This document shows, piece after piece, positions 18,214 through 27,037 of a DNA stretch of 64,000 bases; positions within the stretch are counted from its first letter, which is position 1; each line of letters starts with the position of its first letter. The DNA is taken from contig QCEM01000004.1 in NCBI GenBank assembly GCA_003280605.1, positions 1 through 64,000 of the forward strand, written 5' to 3'. Both the position numbers and the translations under genes were made by a program. The notes beneath the pieces were generated by a model. The model was not told the origin of the DNA and ran no database searches. It worked only from the letters and a program-made list of their open reading frames with translations. This stretch comes from SAR116 cluster bacterium AG-355-O21. Its GTDB lineage: Bacteria; Pseudomonadota; Alphaproteobacteria; Thalassobaculales; Thalassobaculaceae.

Positions 18214-21200
18214 ATGGCGTTTGCCAATTTCGTTCATTTACGGGTGCACACCTCCTATTCGCTGGCCGAAGGGGCGATTAAGGTCAAAGACCTTGTCGCG
18301 CTGTGCCAAAAAGAGACCATGCCGGCGGTGGCGATAACCGATACCGCGAACCTGTTTGGGGCCTTGGAGTTCGCCACCAGTGCCGCTGCCGGTGGCGTGC
18401 AGCCGATTATTGGCTGTCAAATCAACATCCGCTGTCAGCCGCGCGAAGGCAAAGGTAATTTGCAAGTTGTGGGTGGAACCGGGCACGTCACGCCGCCACC
18501 TGATCAAATGGTTTTGTTGGCCCAATCTGAGGTTGGTTATGGCAATTTGATGGCGCTGGTTAGCCAGGCTTATCTGGAATCCGATCCAGGTGAGTTGCCG
18601 CAGATTGCCCGTGACAGCCTAACCGACCGAAGCGCCGGCTTGATCGCCCTCAGCGGCGGCCCACGGGGTGCCGTGTCGCGGTTGCTGAAAGAACAGCGGC
18701 AAGCGGCGGCACACGAAGAATTAACATGGCTTTCAAAAATATTTCCCGGGCGACTTTATGTGGAACTTCAACGCCATGGTTTGGCTGAGGAAGCTGCCTT
18801 GGAAGAAGGCCTTTTGGATTTGGCCTATGAGCTCGAACTGCCATTGGTCGCCACCAATGACTGCTATTTTTCTGACCGCAGTATCGCTGAAGCACATGAC
18901 GCTTTGTTGTGCATCGCCCAAGGCATGACGGTCAGTAATCACAACCGCCGGCGGGTAACGCCAGAGCATGGTTTTAAGTCAGCCGATGAAATGCGGGCAT
19001 TGTTTGCAGATTTACCTGAGGCGGTTGACAACACATTGGTCATCGCCCAGCGCTGCGCTTTTATGCCCGAGAAACGCCAGGAGTCGATTCTGCCGCCATT
19101 TGATACCGCCGGTGGCCGCGATGAAAATGACGAACTTCGCGAGCAGGCCCATGCCGGCCTAACCGACCGTCTGGCCGCACAGGTGATGACGGCAGACATG
19201 GATGAAGAGGCCCGGCGCACCGCTGCCGCGCCCTATCGTCAACGCCTCGATATGGAATTGGATGTCATTATCGAGATGGGCTTTCCAGGCTATTTCCTGA
19301 TCGTCGCCGATTTCATTCAATGGGCAAAAGATCGCGGCATACCGGTTGGGCCAGGGCGGGGTTCGGGTGCCGGCTCAGCGGTCGCTTGGGCGTTAAAAAT
19401 TACCGATCTTGATCCACTTCGCTGGGGCTTGCTGTTTGAGCGGTTCTTAAACCCGGAACGGATTTCAATGCCTGACTTCGATATTGATTTCTGCCAGGAC
19501 CGACGCGACGAAGTGATCAATTATGTGCAAGAAAAATATGGTGACGATCGGGTTGCCCAAATCATTACTTTCGGAAAACTGCAGGCGCGTGCGGTTTTGC
19601 GCGATGTGGGCCGGGTTTTGGAAATGCCCTATGGGCAGGTTGACCGGATCTGTAAGTTGGTACCGAACAACCCGGCCAGCCCCGTAACATTGGCGGAAGC
19701 CGTTGCAGGTGAGCCGGAATTGCAGCAACAGCGGGACAATGACGAAACAGTTGGCCAACTTATCGCCACCTCATTGAAACTTGAAGGCCTTTACCGGCAT
19801 GCCTCAACCCATGCGGCCGGGGTTGTGATTGGTGATCGGCCACTTGACCAGCTGGTTGCGCTGTACCGCGATCCGCGTTCGGAAATGCCGGCAACTCAGT
19901 TCAACATGAAATGGGTCGAAGAAGCCGGGCTGGTGAAGTTTGACTTTCTCGGCTTGAAAACCCTCAGCGTGTTGAGCCGGGCTGTGGCATTGATCCATGA
20001 AACCTGCGGGGTAGAGATTGATCTTGCGGGATTACCGCTGGACGATTCGGCGACATTCGATCTGCTTGGACGTGGTGACACGGTCGGCGTCTTCCAGTTG
20101 GAAGGGGCGGGCATGCGCGACACTCTGAAAAAGCTTCGACCCGACCGTTTTGAAGATATTATCGCCCTTGTGTCATTGTACCGCCCGGGGCCAATGGCGA
20201 ACATTCCGAAATATATCGCCTGTAAGCACGGCCAAGAAGCACCTGACTATATGCATCCGAAGCTTGAGCCGGTGCTGACCGAAACCTTTGGCATCATGAT
20301 TTACCAAGAACAGGTACAGCGGGCAGCACAGGTGCTTTCCGGTTACACTCTTGGCGGCGCTGATAAGCTGCGCCGGGCGATGGGCAAAAAGATCAAGGCC
20401 GAAATGGACGCACAACGGGAAACTTTTGTGCAAGGCGCTGTCGAAAACGACGTAAACGCGGCGAAAGCATCGGAAATCTTTGATCAAATTGCTGCCTTCG
20501 CAGGCTACGGCTTTAACAAAAGCCACGCTGCCGCCTATGCCCTGATTGCCTATCAAACAGCCTATTTGAAAGCGCATTATCCGGTACAGTTTTTTGCCGC
20601 TTCGATGACCTATGATATGGGTAATACCGATAAACTGAACGTTTTCCGCCAAGAGTTGCAGGCCACCGGTTTAAAGTTGCTGGGACCGGATATTAACCGT
20701 TCTGAAGCGCGTTTTGCGGTTGAGAAAACAGCGGACGGCTTCGCTGTGCGGTTCGCCCTGGCGGCGATCAAAAACGTTGGCGAAGCGGCGATGACGGCGT
20801 TGATCAGCGAACGCCGGGCCAATGGCCCATTCGCCGATGTGAATGATTTTGCCAATCGCATTGATGCCCGGGTCGCCAACAAACGCTTGCTTGAGAATTT
20901 AGCCAAAGCCGGAGCCTTTGACCGGCTGTTGGATAATCGCGCGCGGGTATTTGAGAATGTGGAGACCGTGTTACGGCATGCCAACGCGGCGGCACAGGAT
21001 CGCGGCTCTAACCAAGTGAACCTGTTTGCTGCCGGCGGCGGTGCGGCAATGTCGGAGCTGCGCTTGCGGGATCGGCCTGAATGGCCGCCGTTGGAGCGGC
21101 TGCGAAATGAGTTTGAGGCGCTTGGATTTTACCTTTCAGCACATCCCCTTGATAGTTATGGGCGGACACTTGAACGCCTTGGTGCGGTGCCGTTTGAACG

Positions 21201-21717
21201 CCTGGCAGCAACTGTCGCGGCACAGCGCGGAACCGCAGCCCGGGTCAAAATCGCTGGTGTTGTCGTCGCCTCTAAATTACGCACATCGGCGCGCGGTAAC
21301 CGCTTTGCATTCGTTTCCTTGACTGATCAGTCGGGGGTTTTTGAAGTGACCGTGTTTTCCGAGGTTTTGGCGTCCGCTCGTGACATGCTGGAGGCGGGAA
21401 CGCCCTTGCTGATCACCGCTAATGCCAATCTGGAGGATGATACGGTCAAACTGCTCGCGCAGCGGATTGAGGCCTTGGATCAAGCTGTTGATCGCACCTC
21501 GGCAGGGATGCTGATCCATGTCAAAGATGATCAGGTGCTGCCGCCATTAGCATCGTTAATGGCCGATCAAAAGCGTGGCCGCGGGACCGTGAAAATTATT
21601 GTCGATGCAGCCGATAAGGAAGTCGTTATTCCGCTGCCTGATTTGTATCAAATTTCATCTGCAACCCGGGCGGCGGTTAAATCGCTGCCGGGAATTGTTG
21701 ATGTGCAAGAAATTTAA
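18214..21717 (+). CDS. dnaE: DNA polymerase III alpha subunit
   Basis: DnaE is the replicative polymerase. From ATG 18214 (MAFANFVHLRVHTSYS) it has 1167 residues, as expected for the family; upstream ATGs at 18166 and TTG/ATG near 18160 would add up to 18 residues unlike other DnaE proteins. An N-terminal PHP domain is followed by the polymerase core. The core holds GPGRGSGAGSAVAWALKI, the catalytic PDFDIDF (Asp421 and Asp423) and a third Asp in KFDFLGLKTL (about 577). The C-terminal part has helix-hairpin-helix and OB-fold regions (RVKIAGVVVASKLRTS). It lies downstream of lolCD, as in many Rhodospirillales. Confidence 0.97.
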   Translation: MAFANFVHLRVHTSYSLAEGAIKVKDLVALCQKETMPAVAITDTANLFGALEFATSAAAGGVQPIIGCQINIRCQPREGKGNLQVVGGTGHVTPPPDQMVLLAQSEVGYGNLMALVSQAYLESDPGELPQIARDSLTDRSAGLIALSGGPRGAVSRLLKEQRQAAAHEELTWLSKIFPGRLYVELQRHGLAEEAALEEGLLDLAYELELPLVATNDCYFSDRSIAEAHDALLCIAQGMTVSNHNRRRVTPEHGFKSADEMRALFADLPEAVDNTLVIAQRCAFMPEKRQESILPPFDTAGGRDENDELREQAHAGLTDRLAAQVMTADMDEEARRTAAAPYRQRLDMELDVIIEMGFPGYFLIVADFIQWAKDRGIPVGPGRGSGAGSAVAWALKITDLDPLRWGLLFERFLNPERISMPDFDIDFCQDRRDEVINYVQEKYGDDRVAQIITFGKLQARAVLRDVGRVLEMPYGQVDRICKLVPNNPASPVTLAEAVAGEPELQQQRDNDETVGQLIATSLKLEGLYRHASTHAAGVVIGDRPLDQLVALYRDPRSEMPATQFNMKWVEEAGLVKFDFLGLKTLSVLSRAVALIHETCGVEIDLAGLPLDDSATFDLLGRGDTVGVFQLEGAGMRDTLKKLRPDRFEDIIALVSLYRPGPMANIPKYIACKHGQEAPDYMHPKLEPVLTETFGIMIYQEQVQRAAQVLSGYTLGGADKLRRAMGKKIKAEMDAQRETFVQGAVENDVNAAKASEIFDQIAAFAGYGFNKSHAAAYALIAYQTAYLKAHYPVQFFAASMTYDMGNTDKLNVFRQELQATGLKLLGPDINRSEARFAVEKTADGFAVRFALAAIKNVGEAAMTALISERRANGPFADVNDFANRIDARVANKRLLENLAKAGAFDRLLDNRARVFENVETVLRHANAAAQDRGSNQVNLFAAGGGAAMSELRLRDRPEWPPLERLRNEFEALGFYLSAHPLDSYGRTLERLGAVPFERLAATVAAQRGTAARVKIAGVVVASKLRTSARGNRFAFVSLTDQSGVFEVTVFSEVLASARDMLEAGTPLLITANANLEDDTVKLLAQRIEALDQAVDRTSAGMLIHVKDDQVLPPLASLMADQKRGRGTVKIIVDAADKEVVIPLPDLYQISSATRAAVKSLPGIVDVQEI

Positions 21718-21732
21718 CGGGAGCTGATTGTC

Positions 21733-23274
21733 ATGGCGGTAAAACGCATTGCTGTTTTAGGGTTTTCGCTGGAATCGAATCGCTTTTCACCTGATTGCGG
21801 GGAAGCTGATTTTCGCGAGCGAAGCTTTTTGGTTGGCGATGAAATCAGTCTTGATGCGCGGGCCGAAGCACCTGTTCATGATACCAGCATGTGCGGGTTC
21901 TATGCCGAAATGGACCGGCTGCATGGGGGGCCTGACGGCTGGCAAGCGGTCCCCATTCGTTTCATCGCTTCGATGCCTGCCGGGCCTGTCGAAGAAGCGT
22001 TTTTCAATCAATTTATTGCCGATACAAGGGCAGATTTGACCGCCGCACTACCTGTTGACGGGGTCTATATCTGTGAACACGGCGGCGCCATAGCCACCCA
22101 TACCCATGATCCTGATGGGGTGGTCTTTGAGATGGTCCGGCAGACCGTTGGCCCAGATGTGCCGATTGTCGCGACGCTGGATTTGCATTGTAATATTTCC
22201 GATGAGATGCAGGCGGCGGTGAACCTGATGATTGGTTATCGCAGCAATCCGCATATTGACCAGTTTGAGCGCGGCCAAGAGGCGGCCAATGCGTTGCAGG
22301 AAATGCTCGCCGGATTGCGGCCATATAGCTATCGCGTGCGTTTGCCTTTGGTGGCACCGTCGACGACGCAGTTGACGGCTGACGGTTATCCCTATGGTGA
22401 TCTGATTAAACGCGGCCAAGAAAAAATTGATGACGAGATTATGAATGTCTCGGCGGTGACAGGGTTTGCCTTTGCCGATACGCCTAAAAATGGCCTCACC
22501 ATCATTGTCACGGCGCGAACCGATCCGGCCGCCGCCAAACAGGTTGCCATTGATCTTGCCACCGCTGCCTGGGCTGACAGGGAACGATATGTGCCGGCGT
22601 TGATCAGCTTGGACGACGCGGTTAACAAGGCCTTGGCCGTCGCGGCAGATGCTGCCTTGCCGGCGTTATTATTTGCCGATCCGGCGGATAACCCAGGTGG
22701 CGGTGGACGCGGCAACACAGCTTATATCCTTGAGGCGTTTCACCGTGCCGGCGTGACAAATTGTGCACTGACACCGTTTTTCGATGCCGCGCTGGTCGCC
22801 CAGGCCACGGCCGCAGGTGAGGGGGCGGTGATCCAAGCTGAGTTTAACCGCGCGGAAACACAGCCTTTATCGCTGCCCTATTCAGCACCAGCGACGGTGA
22901 TTCGGGTATCCGACGGCGCGTTCATCGGCGGCTTCGGCATGGCGGCCGGCAAGACCATGAATACAGGCCCGACCGTGGTGCTGGATGTGGGCGGCATTCT
23001 GGTGGTTGTGATCAGCCGCCGGCAACAGGGATTGAGCAGCGACTATTTCACCGCGTTTGGGATTGATACCGCTGCCATGCGGTCATTGGTTGTAAAGTCA
23101 CGTGGGCATTTCCGCGCAGGTTTTAAGCATCTGTTTGACCCGGAACATATCCATGAAATTGATGTGCCGGGCTTAACATCGCCTATTTTGTCGCGGTTTG
23201 ATTGGCAATACCTGCCACGTCCGGTCTATCCGCTTGACCAAAATACCCAGTGGAGTCCAACAGCAATCGATTAG
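21733..23274 (+). CDS. M81-family metallopeptidase (MlrC-like)
   Basis: This 513-residue protein belongs to the MlrC family, named for the Sphingomonas enzyme that cleaves linearised microcystin; most members have unknown substrates. The N-terminal domain has LGFSLESNRFSP, then ICEHGGAIATHTHDPDG, VATLDLHCNIS and YRSNPHIDQFERG. These hold the Asp and His residues expected to bind zinc. The C-terminal MlrC domain contains DPADNPGGGGRGNTAYIL and GPTVVLDVGGILVVV. It starts 15 bases after dnaE with GGGAG before the ATG. A complete branched-chain-type ABC transporter follows 208 bases later, suggesting that a transported compound is hydrolysed by this enzyme. Confidence 0.88.
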   Translation: MAVKRIAVLGFSLESNRFSPDCGEADFRERSFLVGDEISLDARAEAPVHDTSMCGFYAEMDRLHGGPDGWQAVPIRFIASMPAGPVEEAFFNQFIADTRADLTAALPVDGVYICEHGGAIATHTHDPDGVVFEMVRQTVGPDVPIVATLDLHCNISDEMQAAVNLMIGYRSNPHIDQFERGQEAANALQEMLAGLRPYSYRVRLPLVAPSTTQLTADGYPYGDLIKRGQEKIDDEIMNVSAVTGFAFADTPKNGLTIIVTARTDPAAAKQVAIDLATAAWADRERYVPALISLDDAVNKALAVAADAALPALLFADPADNPGGGGRGNTAYILEAFHRAGVTNCALTPFFDAALVAQATAAGEGAVIQAEFNRAETQPLSLPYSAPATVIRVSDGAFIGGFGMAAGKTMNTGPTVVLDVGGILVVVISRRQQGLSSDYFTAFGIDTAAMRSLVVKSRGHFRAGFKHLFDPEHIHEIDVPGLTSPILSRFDWQYLPRPVYPLDQNTQWSPTAID

Positions 23275-23295
23275 CAACACGGTTAATGGCGCAAT

Positions 23296-23319
23296 TAGTG
23301 CAATTGAACCATTGCACTA
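23296..23319. repeat. Perfect 9-bp inverted repeat upstream of livG
   Basis: TAGTGCAAT and ATTGCACTA are separated by six bases. No U-run follows, so it is not an obvious intrinsic terminator. It lies 22 bases after the MlrC-like gene and 164 bases before livG. The rest of the 208-base gap (23275-23482) shows no other clear feature. Confidence 0.6.
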
Positions 23320-23482
23320 CGGTGATCTTTACATCACAGTATCAATAATAATTTGGCACGCAGAAAATGTAGTGTCTTTGAACTAGGGATTATACGGAAG
23401 GGAGTTGATCGCAAGGGCATCTTGCTGTGCTTGTGGTGGTCGGTCTATGCCACGCATGATGTGTCCTCGATCATTTAATTGA

Positions 23483-24295
23483 ATGGATTCAGTCACAAAT
23501 TTTTCGCCCACACCGCGCGGCGACGAGAACGACACGATACTGGAGGTCAGCGATATCGCTGTGCGCTTCGGTGGCATTATCGCCCTTGATGGTGTCAGCT
23601 TTAATGTTCGGCGGGGGATTGTGCAGGGGCTGATCGGCCCTAATGGCGCAGGGAAAACCACCCTATTTAATTGCCTTAGCCGGCTGTATATCCCGAACCA
23701 AGGCGATATTCGTTTTCAGGGTAAAACAATCCTCAACAGCCCGCCGCACCAAATGGCCGAGATCGGCATCGGGCGGACTTTCCAGAATCTGGCGTTGTTT
23801 AAGACCATGACCGTGCTCGACAATATTATGGTCGGTGGTCATGCGCGCAGCCGCAGTGATTTCGTCTCCAATGCATTCCGGTTGCCGTGGGTGTCGCGTG
23901 AAGAGAATAATCTGCGCGAAGCAGCCTGGGAATTGATCGATTATCTGGAGTTGAATGACGTTGCCTACCAACAAGTCGGCGGCCTGCCTTTCGGTACGCA
24001 AAAACGTGTTGAGATGGGGCGGGCGCTGGCCGCCGAGCCAACGCTGCTGTTGCTGGATGAACCAGCCGGCGGGTTGAACCATGATGAAGTCAATGAATTA
24101 GGTGATTTGATCAAGCAGGTTCGGGATGACCGCGACATTACCGTGCTGCTGGTCGAGCATCACATGAGCTTGGTTATGAGCGTTTCTGACCAGATTGTGG
24201 CGATTGATTTTGGCCGCAAAATTGGTGAGGGAACGCCTGAAGAAATTCAACAAAACCAGAATGTTATTAACGCCTACTTGGGGACGCCGGAATAA
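23483..24295 (+). CDS. livG: Branched-chain amino acid-type ABC transporter ATP-binding protein LivG
   Basis: This is the first of the two ATPases of a HAAT-family importer, 270 residues from ATG 23483. An extension of about 15 residues precedes the ABC domain. Walker A is GLIGPNGAGKTTLFNCLSRL. The signature region reads LPFGTQKRVEMGRALA, the degenerate form usual for LivG, and Walker B is LLLLDEPAGGLN. The LivG-specific IGIGRTFQNLALFKTMTVLD Q-loop is present. The ribosome binding site is weak. Its stop overlaps the livF ATG by one base (TAATG). Its substrate is set by the binding protein at 27038. Confidence 0.93.
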   Translation: MDSVTNFSPTPRGDENDTILEVSDIAVRFGGIIALDGVSFNVRRGIVQGLIGPNGAGKTTLFNCLSRLYIPNQGDIRFQGKTILNSPPHQMAEIGIGRTFQNLALFKTMTVLDNIMVGGHARSRSDFVSNAFRLPWVSREENNLREAAWELIDYLELNDVAYQQVGGLPFGTQKRVEMGRALAAEPTLLLLDEPAGGLNHDEVNELGDLIKQVRDDRDITVLLVEHHMSLVMSVSDQIVAIDFGRKIGEGTPEEIQQNQNVINAYLGTPE

Positions 24296-25005
24296 TGGCC
24301 TTGCTGGAAGTAAATAATTTACAGGCCTTTTATGGCCCAATCCAAGCACTCCACGGTATCAGCTTTTCGCTGGACGAGGGGTCGGTAACCACAATCTTAG
24401 GCGCCAATGGCGCCGGTAAGACAACCACCTTGCGGTCGATCTGTGGGATGGTCAAAATCGATGGCTCGGTGATCATGGACGGCAAAGAGGTCGCCGGCCA
24501 GGCAACCGAATCGATTGTCCGAACCGGAATTGCACATGTGCCCGAGGGACGTGGGACTTTTACCCGTGTGTCGGCGGAAGAAAATTTGCTGTTAGGTGCC
24601 TATACGCGCGGCGATCGTGCCGGTGTGGCGGACGATATTGAGCGTGTTTACAGCTATTTTCCGCGCTTGAAGGAACGCCGCTCGCAGCAAGCAGGGACCC
24701 TGTCCGGCGGTGAGCAACAAATGCTGGCTGTTGGCCGGGCGATGATGCTGCGGCCGCGGATCATGCTGTTGGATGAGCCGTCATTTGGTTTGGCGCCGCT
24801 GATTGTTGAAGAATTGTTCAACATTTTGCGGACGATTAACCAAAAAGAGCAGGTCAGCATGTTGTTGGTGGAGCAGAACGCCACCTTGGCCCTGAATTTG
24901 GCAGATCATGCCTATCTGCTTGAAACAGGCAATGTTGTCATTTCTGGAACCTCCCAAGAAATTGCCGCCGATGAAGGTGTGCGTAAATCCTATCTCGGTT
25001 ACTAG
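24295..25005 (+). CDS. livF: Branched-chain amino acid-type ABC transporter ATP-binding protein LivF
   Basis: This is the second ATPase of the importer, 236 residues, overlapping livG by one base. It shows Walker A LGANGAGKTTTLRSICGM, the LivF-typical HVPEGRGTFTRVSAEENLLLG, the signature LSGGEQQMLAVGRAMM, Walker B IMLLDEPSFGLAP and the switch His replaced by the LVEQNA segment common in LivF. It would sit on the cytoplasmic face with LivG and energise LivH/LivM. The spacing to livH is short (15 bases), with AGGAG at the end of the gene. Confidence 0.94.
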   Translation: MALLEVNNLQAFYGPIQALHGISFSLDEGSVTTILGANGAGKTTTLRSICGMVKIDGSVIMDGKEVAGQATESIVRTGIAHVPEGRGTFTRVSAEENLLLGAYTRGDRAGVADDIERVYSYFPRLKERRSQQAGTLSGGEQQMLAVGRAMMLRPRIMLLDEPSFGLAPLIVEELFNILRTINQKEQVSMLLVEQNATLALNLADHAYLLETGNVVISGTSQEIAADEGVRKSYLGY

Positions 25006-25019
25006 GAGCGAGTTTGGTC

Positions 25020-25892
25020 ATGGACTTATTTTTACAACAGACCCTCAGCGGACTCGCGACAGGGGCAATTTACGCGTCATTGGCATTGGCTGTGGTGATG
25101 ATTTACCAAGCCATTGACCATTTTAATTTCGCCCAAGGCGAAATGGCGATGTTTTCAACCTTTATTGCCTGGCAGATGATCGAAATGGGCATGCCCTATT
25201 GGGCTGCTTTCGCCGTTTGTTTGGCGTTTTCATTCATTGGCGGGATGGCCATCGAGCGAATTATTTTCGCGCCGCTGCATAGCGCGCCGGTCTTATCGCA
25301 TATCGTGGTCTTTATTGCCTTAACGTTGATTTTCAATGCTTTGGCAGGCTTCTTTTGGGAGTTCACGATTAAAGAATTCCCAAGTCCATTCCCCGATAAA
25401 CTGCCGTTCGAGACGAATTTGATCGGTCCCCATGAAGTTGGTGTGGTGATTGTGACGATTATTATGCTCGGCTTAATCTATGCCTTCTTCCGCTTTACCT
25501 CCGTTGGCTTGGCCATGCGGGCCGCTGCCGCTAACCCGGACTCGGCCCTGTTGGTCGGTGTCAGTGTCAAGCGGATGCTTGGTCTTGGTTGGGGTCTAGC
25601 CGCAGTGGTTGGTGCCGTTGCCGGGATGATGATCGCGCCGGTGGTTTTCTTAGAGCCGAATATGATGCTGACGGTGCTGCTATACGGCTTCGCCGGTGCC
25701 GTGGTTGGCGGTTTAACCAGTCCTGGCGGTGCCGTTGTCGGTGGTTTTTTGATGGGTATTTTGGAAAACCTGGCCGGTGAGTATTTGATTGGCAGTGAGT
25801 TGAAACTGACCTTCGCCCTGGTGGTGATTGTGGCAGTCTTATTATTCCGGCCGGCAGGTTTGTTTGGCCGGATCGTTGTGCAGAGGGTTTGA
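25020..25892 (+). CDS. livH: Branched-chain amino acid-type ABC transporter permease LivH
   Basis: This inner-membrane permease of 290 residues has about eight hydrophobic segments. ATG 25020 is preferred to TTG 25014, with AGGAG ten bases upstream. LQQTLSGLATGAIYASLALA at the N-terminus is the standard LivH start. The cytoplasmic coupling region RAAAANPDSALLVGVSVKRM and the C-terminal GAVVGGLTSPGGAVVGGFLM match the family. It pairs with LivM, encoded three bases after its stop. Confidence 0.94.
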   Translation: MDLFLQQTLSGLATGAIYASLALAVVMIYQAIDHFNFAQGEMAMFSTFIAWQMIEMGMPYWAAFAVCLAFSFIGGMAIERIIFAPLHSAPVLSHIVVFIALTLIFNALAGFFWEFTIKEFPSPFPDKLPFETNLIGPHEVGVVIVTIIMLGLIYAFFRFTSVGLAMRAAAANPDSALLVGVSVKRMLGLGWGLAAVVGAVAGMMIAPVVFLEPNMMLTVLLYGFAGAVVGGLTSPGGAVVGGFLMGILENLAGEYLIGSELKLTFALVVIVAVLLFRPAGLFGRIVVQRV

Positions 25893-25895
25893 TTT

Positions 25896-26939
25896 ATGAC
25901 TGTCGAAAAAATGAGTGTCGGAAACCGGATTGATCCGGCAACCAAGCTTAAAATCATGAATATTGAGCTGCCGCAATGGCGCGCGTTCATGATTGTCGCA
26001 GGATTAGCATTGGCGGTCATCTTGCCGTTTATCGTCGAAGGTTTTAGCGTCTTTCAGCTGACCCAGGTGATGGTATATGCGATTGCTGTTCTCGGTTTGA
26101 ATCTGCTAACCGGTTTCAACGGTCAATTCTCGCTTGGCCATAGCGCCTTCTACGCTTTGGGTGCTTACACCACCGCGATCATGATCGATCAGTATGAAAT
26201 CACCTATTACTGGACGATTATACCTGCTGGGATCATCTGTTTTGTTGGTGGTTTCCTGTTTGGTTTGCCGGCATTGCGCTTGGATGGTTTGTATTTAGCC
26301 TTGGCGACCTTTGCCTTGGCCGTCGCCACCCCGCAATTGCTGCGTTATGAGCATTTTGAGGGCTTCACCGGCGGGGTTCAGGGCTTAGATGTTTTCAAAC
26401 CCGATTCGCCCGTTGAATTCTTGAATGCCGACCAGTGGCTGTATTTCTTTGTCTTATTCTCCGGTATCCTGTTGATCATCGGTGCTTGGAATCTGGTGCG
26501 TGGCCGCACCGGTCGGGCGATGATTGCGATTCGCGACAATCCCATCGCGGCGCGCAGCATGGGGATTAATACCGCGGCCTATAAATCGCTGACATTTGGG
26601 GTTAGTGGTTTTTACACCGGCATTGCCGGGGCCCTGGGTGCGATTGTTGCCGAGTTTGTTGCACCCGATAGTTTCACATTCTTCTTATCGGTTTGGTTTT
26701 TGGTCGGGATGGTTGTTGGTGGTTTGGCGTCTATTCCAGCCGCAATCATGGGTGGGTTTTTCATCGTCTATGGGCAAAACTTTTCCGAAGAGGTGGTCAT
26801 CAATCTGTTTGGTGATGACCCAAGCAAAAAGGCCCTCATTTGGGTGTTTTACGGTGCGATCTTAATTTTCACCGTTTATGTGGTTCCCAATGGCGTTGCC
26901 GGTTTGGTGCGTCGCTGGGTGGCCCGATTTGCACGATAA
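25896..26939 (+). CDS. livM: Branched-chain amino acid-type ABC transporter permease LivM
   Basis: This is the second permease of the importer, 347 residues with about nine hydrophobic segments. A non-membrane stretch of about 28 residues precedes the first helix. The family motif LGLNLLTGFNGQFSLGHSAF is seen near residues 68-87. The ABC-coupling region MIAIRDNPIAARSMGIN lies further on and the protein ends with FTVYVVPNGVAGLVRRW. It starts three bases after livH. The 98 bases to the binding-protein gene hold a strong AGGAGG site but no clear terminator. Confidence 0.93.
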   Translation: MTVEKMSVGNRIDPATKLKIMNIELPQWRAFMIVAGLALAVILPFIVEGFSVFQLTQVMVYAIAVLGLNLLTGFNGQFSLGHSAFYALGAYTTAIMIDQYEITYYWTIIPAGIICFVGGFLFGLPALRLDGLYLALATFALAVATPQLLRYEHFEGFTGGVQGLDVFKPDSPVEFLNADQWLYFFVLFSGILLIIGAWNLVRGRTGRAMIAIRDNPIAARSMGINTAAYKSLTFGVSGFYTGIAGALGAIVAEFVAPDSFTFFLSVWFLVGMVVGGLASIPAAIMGGFFIVYGQNFSEEVVINLFGDDPSKKALIWVFYGAILIFTVYVVPNGVAGLVRRWVARFAR

Positions 26940-27037
26940 CCGACCGGGCTGTAATGCTTGGTTAAGACTTCAAAAAGACCTGGAACGGGCGACATAAATA
27001 ACTTTAATCAGGGAAGCAAAGCAGGAGGCTTTAGTTC

